The position numbers were made by a program, and so were the translations under genes. 35,424 nucleotides of DNA, taken from positions 1 to 35,424 of IMG/VR virus record IMGVR_UViG_3300030331_001583. The stretch is one strand, 5' to 3'. Source of the DNA: a virus. The first letter of the stretch is position 1, and each line of letters begins with the position of its first letter. This document shows, in pieces, positions 30,895-35,424 of the stretch. Under the pieces are notes generated by a model that was not told where the DNA came from, made no database searches, and saw nothing but the letters and a program-made list of their open reading frames with translations.

Positions 30895-31221
30895 TTATCT
30901 AAAATCCTCTGGCATCATTTGATTATCCATAGGTAGTCCTTCTTCAAAAGGACTTTCAGTTAATTCATACCATCTAGTTAAATAGTCTCCACCACCAAAC
31001 TTATCAAAATTTGGATCTTTTTCAATTTGACTATTAATCCTTTCTAATGCTTTCATAGATCTTTTTAAGTCTCTACCTGACTTATTGTATAAATCCTGTA
31101 TGAGCATAAAAGGCAATTCTGTAGTATCCATTGCTCCATACAATTTGTTTATTTTAGAAAAATGATTATCTAGTTTTTCAATATCGGGATTATCCCATTC
31201 TATTTTCATTGTGCCTGCCAT
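30895..31221 (-). CDS. Small head-module protein, unknown
   Basis: 108 residues, mostly helical (DIEKLDNHFSKINKLYGAMD, GRDLKRSMKALERINSQIEK), acidic C-terminus (GLPMDNQMMPEDFR). Its ATG overlaps the portal stop by one base (TAATG). It lies between portal and scaffold, a place often taken by small head-assembly proteins. No family recognised. Confidence 0.55.
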   Translation of the reverse strand: MAGTMKIEWDNPDIEKLDNHFSKINKLYGAMDTTELPFMLIQDLYNKSGRDLKRSMKALERINSQIEKDPNFDKFGGGDYLTRWYELTESPFEEGLPMDNQMMPEDFR

Positions 31222-33440
31222 TACTCATCCAACATCAGCATCTCTTCGTTCATTTCTCTAGTAGGATTAGGTTCGTTAAACTCCTGTATATCCTCTTTAG
31301 CCATTTTTAGCTCATCTGCCAAACGAGATTTATAAAGTTGTGATGCCATTTCAACTTTAGCTTCTGCCTTTGCCAGTTTCTTTTCAAATTCTTTTACTTC
31401 TACACGTTTTCTATCATGTAAGGACTCTCGCTGTGCTGTCTGCAGATCGCCACGTAGTTTCTTAATTTCTTCAGCTTGCATTTGCATTTGTTGTTGCATT
31501 TTCTGCATTTGGCCTGCACGTTCTAGTACTCCTTCCATATCTGCAACATCAGTTTGTTTTAACACTTCTAACTGATCTATTAGACCAGCTTGATAGAGTT
31601 GCATGTAGTACTCAAACCTTGCAAACCTATTAGATGGCAATGTAGATCCTGATAAAACAATCACATCATACTTACCAACTGTTATATCATTTATCTTACC
31701 TATTTCATTACCCACGCTATCATACATAGGACTATTAATAGGTATTTCAATAGGTCTATTGTTGGGTTGCATCAATCGCATAACTTTCTGACCTGTATAA
31801 ACGTACTGAACCAATCCCACTACTACCTTTGCTAATTGATTGATGCATTCCTCAACATCGTCTTTTTTAGACTTAATTCTTCTTTGACCAAACTCATCTA
31901 GTGCTACTGTACCTTTAAATGTCTGTGGTGCAGCTCCTTGGTCTCCCTGCATTAAGGCATAAATACCTAATATGCGTTCTATATCTGCTTTAGCATCTGC
32001 TTCGTTTTTATATAGCTCGTTAGGTAATGGTACAGGCCCAGCTACTATAGGTTGTCCTAGCTCTGGATCAAACTCAATAACAGCAGTACCAGCTTTACCC
32101 CATTCTGCTTCTAGATGTGCTTTATCCATACTTCCACGTGGTATTAAGAGCTTTACATTAGTAGAGCTACTAGCATGTGCTACAATTAAACTACGTATCT
32201 TATTGATGTACTCCTGCAATCCCTTAACCAGTCTAACATCCGACAATGGAAACGGATTGCGATTAAATCCATTCATAAATGGTATAATAGGATACTCTTC
32301 TATTGGTAATACAACATTAAACAGCTCTGTATCACCTACACTTACAACTTGTTTTATCTGGGTTAAGTCAACTTCATTAACCATAATACCACCATCTTCA
32401 ATTAAAGTAGCTTTGGTTAATACATCTATTGTACTGGTGCTATTAGGTATAGATCCTTCATGTTCTTCCCCTTCCATAGGAACAGGTTGACCAGAATTAG
32501 GATCTAGCATTAAATGATAGGTTGTTCCTATTTTTTCAGCAATCTCCATATATGTCTTAACATTTGCTTTATCTGTAAATACAGATTGTCCTTCTGCATT
32601 AGTTAATACAACTATTGGCTCTTGCTTATACTCTTCAAACTGTACTTGATCTAAAACTCTTTGGTCATCGCTTAATGGATCATAAATCTTATAGTATGCA
32701 CTTTTTACTTTTGTATAACGCTCAAATACTTCTAGCTCTCGTTCACCAGTAATCGTAGTTCCTGTTAACCTACGTTTATTAGTTACATCTTCATTACGTA
32801 ATCCAAATCGTGATTCAGCAGTAGTATTGATATAACTAGTTTCTGTGGATTCTTTTATTTGTTGTTCAAATTCAGGGTAATGCTCTATTAAAGCTGTTTC
32901 TGATATTATTTTACCAATAATAATATGTGCAGCATCTCTGCAAAATGGATCCTTAGAAGAAGGATCTATGAATAGTTCCAATGGGTCTATGGATTTTAAC
33001 TTTACCTCACCCGAACCCAGATCGGCATCTGGATCAATATAGGCCATCATAGCTCCCATTCCTTTAACATAGTAATCATCAATGGCTTGTTTCAATTCCA
33101 CGTTCCCATTGGAGTTATCCCAAATGTATGCCATTATATCCGAAAACATTCTACCAACTTTAGCATCGGAGGTCTCTCTGGCTGTTGATTGAAACTTAGG
33201 TGAGTTAGCAGTAAGCATAGCTTTTGCCTGCTCTACTGCAGAGTATACAACATTTACAACTAATGGCTCTTGAGCACGTTTACGTAATGCCTGTACTTGT
33301 TCGTCAGTCCATTGTTTGCCATTGCGGAACTCATTGTCCTCAACAGCCTGTTTTGCCCAGTTCTGTCTAGCAGAAGAATATTCTGATAGCAGATCTTGTG
33401 TAAGTTGTACTTCTTTTGTTTTGTCTAAACTGTCATGCAT
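31221..33440 (-). CDS. Portal protein (P22-like)
   Basis: 739 residues, fitting large podovirus portals. The start has WAKQAVEDNEFRNGKQWTDE (about 28-46), a frequent opening for this family, then VVNVVYSAVEQAKAMLTANS, and the wing/clip-type segment IDPLELFIDPSSKDPFCRDA (151-170). The C-terminal part is a long coiled coil (QMQKMQQQMQMQAEEIKKLR onward), as in P22-type portals with an extended barrel. It forms the dodecameric ring through which DNA enters and leaves. The gene follows the large terminase after a 53-base gap holding a short near-palindrome (TTTACTT/AAGTAAA); no good ribosome binding site precedes the chosen ATG, so the start is the least certain part. Confidence 0.83.
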   Translation of the reverse strand: MHDSLDKTKEVQLTQDLLSEYSSARQNWAKQAVEDNEFRNGKQWTDEQVQALRKRAQEPLVVNVVYSAVEQAKAMLTANSPKFQSTARETSDAKVGRMFSDIMAYIWDNSNGNVELKQAIDDYYVKGMGAMMAYIDPDADLGSGEVKLKSIDPLELFIDPSSKDPFCRDAAHIIIGKIISETALIEHYPEFEQQIKESTETSYINTTAESRFGLRNEDVTNKRRLTGTTITGERELEVFERYTKVKSAYYKIYDPLSDDQRVLDQVQFEEYKQEPIVVLTNAEGQSVFTDKANVKTYMEIAEKIGTTYHLMLDPNSGQPVPMEGEEHEGSIPNSTSTIDVLTKATLIEDGGIMVNEVDLTQIKQVVSVGDTELFNVVLPIEEYPIIPFMNGFNRNPFPLSDVRLVKGLQEYINKIRSLIVAHASSSTNVKLLIPRGSMDKAHLEAEWGKAGTAVIEFDPELGQPIVAGPVPLPNELYKNEADAKADIERILGIYALMQGDQGAAPQTFKGTVALDEFGQRRIKSKKDDVEECINQLAKVVVGLVQYVYTGQKVMRLMQPNNRPIEIPINSPMYDSVGNEIGKINDITVGKYDVIVLSGSTLPSNRFARFEYYMQLYQAGLIDQLEVLKQTDVADMEGVLERAGQMQKMQQQMQMQAEEIKKLRGDLQTAQRESLHDRKRVEVKEFEKKLAKAEAKVEMASQLYKSRLADELKMAKEDIQEFNEPNPTREMNEEMLMLDE

Positions 33441-33493
33441 GTGGAAAGGAGCATTTCATACTTAAACCTTTACTTTAAGTAAAAGTTCCAATA

Positions 33494-34969
33494 CTATGCT
33501 ACTTTCCAACTTATATCATCTAGGTAGGGATCTTCAAGGACTTTTTTAGTTTTTATTTTAGATTCTTTATGGGTTGGTGCAAAACACTTTTTAGTTGCGT
33601 AATAAAGACCATCTAAAAGATCGTCATGTTTGCCACGTGGGTACAATAAAAGCTCATCCTTTAACTCTTCCATGCTTTCCATCATATACACTTTTTTTTG
33701 TGCAAAGTATGGTTGCATAGTTTCTAGCCTTGATGATTTGCTAGTTCTTGGACTCTCTTTTATTTCTAATCCTGATATAAATATACGTTCTTCATCGCAT
33801 CGTTGCCTCAAGTATTCTCTTAGCATTTCCTGATATCCTACACTTTCTACACGTACCTTTACAGGTTTAAATAACTTAAAGTACTCTATGATGCTTTCAG
33901 CAAGTTGCATGGGAGTTGCCCTATTACGGTAATACTGGAGAATATACCTATTGTTTTGTTCATCCACCGCTACAGGCATAATTACTGAATAATCTGCTGT
34001 CTTGCGGACTGAAGAAGCAGGGTCAACCCCCATAAACACATTTACTGGAATTTTTTTGTCATCATCTACAAGAAAATGTCTATTGTCACTATCTATTTCT
34101 AATTTGTAATTATGATACTGGATATAATCCATTTGAAACAATTGATCTTCATCTCCTACAATTTGACACATATATTCACGATAAAACACGCTACTGCGAC
34201 CAATAGAATCTAGTTCTTCTTTTTTTTGTTGTAATTTTTTTATAGGTTGCCATTCTTCCCATAGTGCTACACTATTTTTTAAGTCTGGACTAAAATGCAT
34301 ATTCTTCCAGCCTTTCATGTCTTTTAATATCTCTACCATGCAGCGTTGGTGTTGTGGTGTACCAATAACAATAATCTTACCCTTTATAGGGTCTAAAGAT
34401 GGCACAGCACTCTGCAGTAACCATCGAAGGTTTTGTTCCATAGCTTCTGCAGTCTTAGTATTGTTTTCATCTTCTGGATCATCTACAATAATAAGCGTAG
34501 GTCGTTGACTACCTACTTTAATACCACGTAACTGTTGTCCTGTGCCTTTGCATATAATGACTGTACCATCTTTCAGCTCTACTTCACTTTTTGCCCATTG
34601 CCTAGCATTGTGCTGACCCCAGTAACCATATATCTGACGGAAGGCATTGCTGTACTCTAGGGTGTCTTTTATGGTTCCAAGAAGCTTAATAGCATGATCT
34701 TGTGTACGTGAGACCAGCACAATAAGTTTTGCTCCACTATGGTTCATAATATGAAAAAGGGGGTAAACACCGCCAACTATCGAGGACTTGGCGTGACCAC
34801 GTGGAGCAATGATGTTAATCTGTTTATTACTATCATCTACAATAGCATCTGCTATTTTATAATGAAAGTCTGGAGAAGGTACAGAAAACATGTTTGGCAT
34901 AATAATCTTTCCAAACATTATCATATTTTCTGATAACTTATTTTTAATATATTTTACATTATCAGGCAT
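33494..34969 (-). CDS. terL: Large terminase subunit
   Basis: 491 residues with both domains. ATPase: Walker A APRGHAKSS (55-63), Walker B LIIVDDPED (159-167) and coupling motif VIGTP (202-206). Nuclease (RNase H-like): D316 in GVDPASS, E375 in VESVGYQ and D449/D450 in KHDDLLD, the three acidic metal-binding positions. It cuts concatemeric DNA and pumps it into the prohead through the portal encoded next. No recognised small terminase gene is seen; the 82-aa basic protein directly upstream occupies that position. Confidence 0.92.
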   Translation of the reverse strand: MPDNVKYIKNKLSENMIMFGKIIMPNMFSVPSPDFHYKIADAIVDDSNKQINIIAPRGHAKSSIVGGVYPLFHIMNHSGAKLIVLVSRTQDHAIKLLGTIKDTLEYSNAFRQIYGYWGQHNARQWAKSEVELKDGTVIICKGTGQQLRGIKVGSQRPTLIIVDDPEDENNTKTAEAMEQNLRWLLQSAVPSLDPIKGKIIVIGTPQHQRCMVEILKDMKGWKNMHFSPDLKNSVALWEEWQPIKKLQQKKEELDSIGRSSVFYREYMCQIVGDEDQLFQMDYIQYHNYKLEIDSDNRHFLVDDDKKIPVNVFMGVDPASSVRKTADYSVIMPVAVDEQNNRYILQYYRNRATPMQLAESIIEYFKLFKPVKVRVESVGYQEMLREYLRQRCDEERIFISGLEIKESPRTSKSSRLETMQPYFAQKKVYMMESMEELKDELLLYPRGKHDDLLDGLYYATKKCFAPTHKESKIKTKKVLEDPYLDDISWKVA

Positions 34970-34982
34970 AGGTATTTATACT

Positions 34983-35231
34983 TTACTTACCAACTTTCTT
35001 TTGAGCCATTTTATGAGATTCAGTAAAACTTTTCCCCTTTTTCATTGCAGTAGCCATCATTCTTAAATGCTTTGCTGTATGATGCTTTGAATGTTTTTTC
35101 ATAGCGTTAGCTTGTCTCATATTTAACCCAGCCATAGAAACACCCTTTACACTCTTAGGTGCTTTTGATTTTATTTTTGATTTCTTTGGTCTTCCACGTT
35201 TAGACCCATAAGTTCCTTTACCCATTGGCAT
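34983..35231 (-). CDS. Basic AT-hook-like protein upstream of terminase
   Basis: 82 residues, very basic. The N-terminus MPMGKGTYGSKRGRPKKSKI contains KRGRPKK, a good match to an AT-hook core, and is nearly the same as the start of the 53-aa protein at 17723-17884. The C-terminal part (ANAMKKHSKHHTAKHLRMMA, then GKSFTESHKMAQKKVGK) is lysine- and histidine-rich and helical. An AAGGAGATC ribosome binding site precedes the ATG. It lies just before terL, where the small terminase normally is, so it may help DNA recognition or condensation; that is inference. Confidence 0.62.
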   Translation of the reverse strand: MPMGKGTYGSKRGRPKKSKIKSKAPKSVKGVSMAGLNMRQANAMKKHSKHHTAKHLRMMATAMKKGKSFTESHKMAQKKVGK

Positions 35232-35244
35232 ATTGATCTCCTTG

Positions 35245-35424
35245 TTAGTTTAATGACTGTTTATGTAGTTCATAATTGTAACCCAAAGCTTCTATCTCTT
35301 TTAGAGCTTCTAATGCGTAACTGTTCATCCATTCTACGCTGTTGTCTTTCAACACTGCTAGAACGTGTAACGCTCTGATAGCAGCGTCTAATTGTTCTGT
35401 TATCATAATTTCATCAGTTGCACC
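35245..35424 (-). CDS. Small helical protein, possibly partial
   Basis: The frame is open from the window edge at 35424 to the TAA at 35245-35247. An ATG at 35406 would give 53 residues (MITEQLDAAIRALHVLAVLK...), but no clear ribosome binding site precedes it, so the true start may lie outside. The product is mostly one or two amphipathic helices ending in KEIEALGYNYELHKQSLN. It is transcribed with the terminase module. No family recognised. Confidence 0.5.
   Translation of the reverse strand, partial: GATDEIMITEQLDAAIRALHVLAVLKDNSVEWMNSYALEALKEIEALGYNYELHKQSLN

Noticed and set aside
1-35424. Prophage or integrative element
   Set aside because: No integrase, excisionase, repressor, att-like direct repeats at gene ends or bacterial flanking genes are visible in the window.

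Overview
The window is a stretch of a double-stranded DNA tailed phage (Caudoviricetes), AT-rich (roughly one third G+C by eye). It has the gene set of a short-tailed, podovirus-like virus: a P22-type portal, large terminase, scaffold, an SU10-like capsid protein, small adaptor proteins, a tail nozzle-like protein, fibres and a cluster of ejection-type proteins, but no tape measure, tube or sheath gene. Several small proteins resemble families I remember from uncultured marine phages. The host cannot be named from the sequence. I see no integrase, repressor, att site, tRNA or CRISPR array.

Layout. Bases 1-3152 (+ strand) are the end of a replication/early operon: the 3' end of a DnaB-like helicase, an Hjc-like Holliday junction nuclease and about ten small, mostly overlapping genes of unknown function, ending with two one-helix membrane proteins. 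All three gaps of more than 50 bases in this operon hold a clear inverted repeat just upstream of the next gene. Bases 3153-3270 are the convergent junction, with a strong rho-independent terminator for the + strand operon. Everything from 35424 down to 3269 is one late operon on the - strand. In order of transcription it runs: a partial small gene, an AT-hook-like basic protein, large terminase, portal, scaffold, major capsid protein, a decoration-like protein, adaptor-like proteins, two fibre-type proteins with a shared N-terminus and the 1585-aa fibre, a lysis block (three helix plus coiled-coil proteins, then an M15 peptidase after several very basic small proteins), a metallophosphoesterase, the 854-aa tail nozzle-like protein, and four ejection-type proteins. 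It ends with a 2655-aa giant.

The giant (3269-11236) is the most interesting item. Its middle carries what look like both double-psi beta-barrels of a single-chain RNA polymerase of the YonO / crAss-like virion RNAP / eukaryotic RdRP superfamily: D740-G741, K768, K783 and FESSVK (807-812) in the first barrel, and RTP (1117-1119) followed by GGGDNDSD (1153-1160) in the second, with a downstream DASK (1294-1297). An N-terminal module shared with the neighbouring 146-aa protein, glycine-rich hydrophobic segments and a membrane-type C-terminal domain suggest that it is packaged and injected. The working model is a virion RNA polymerase that enters with the DNA and transcribes the early genes. The late genes are tightly packed, with at least twelve TAATG stop/start overlaps, so translational coupling is probably a main way of setting protein ratios.
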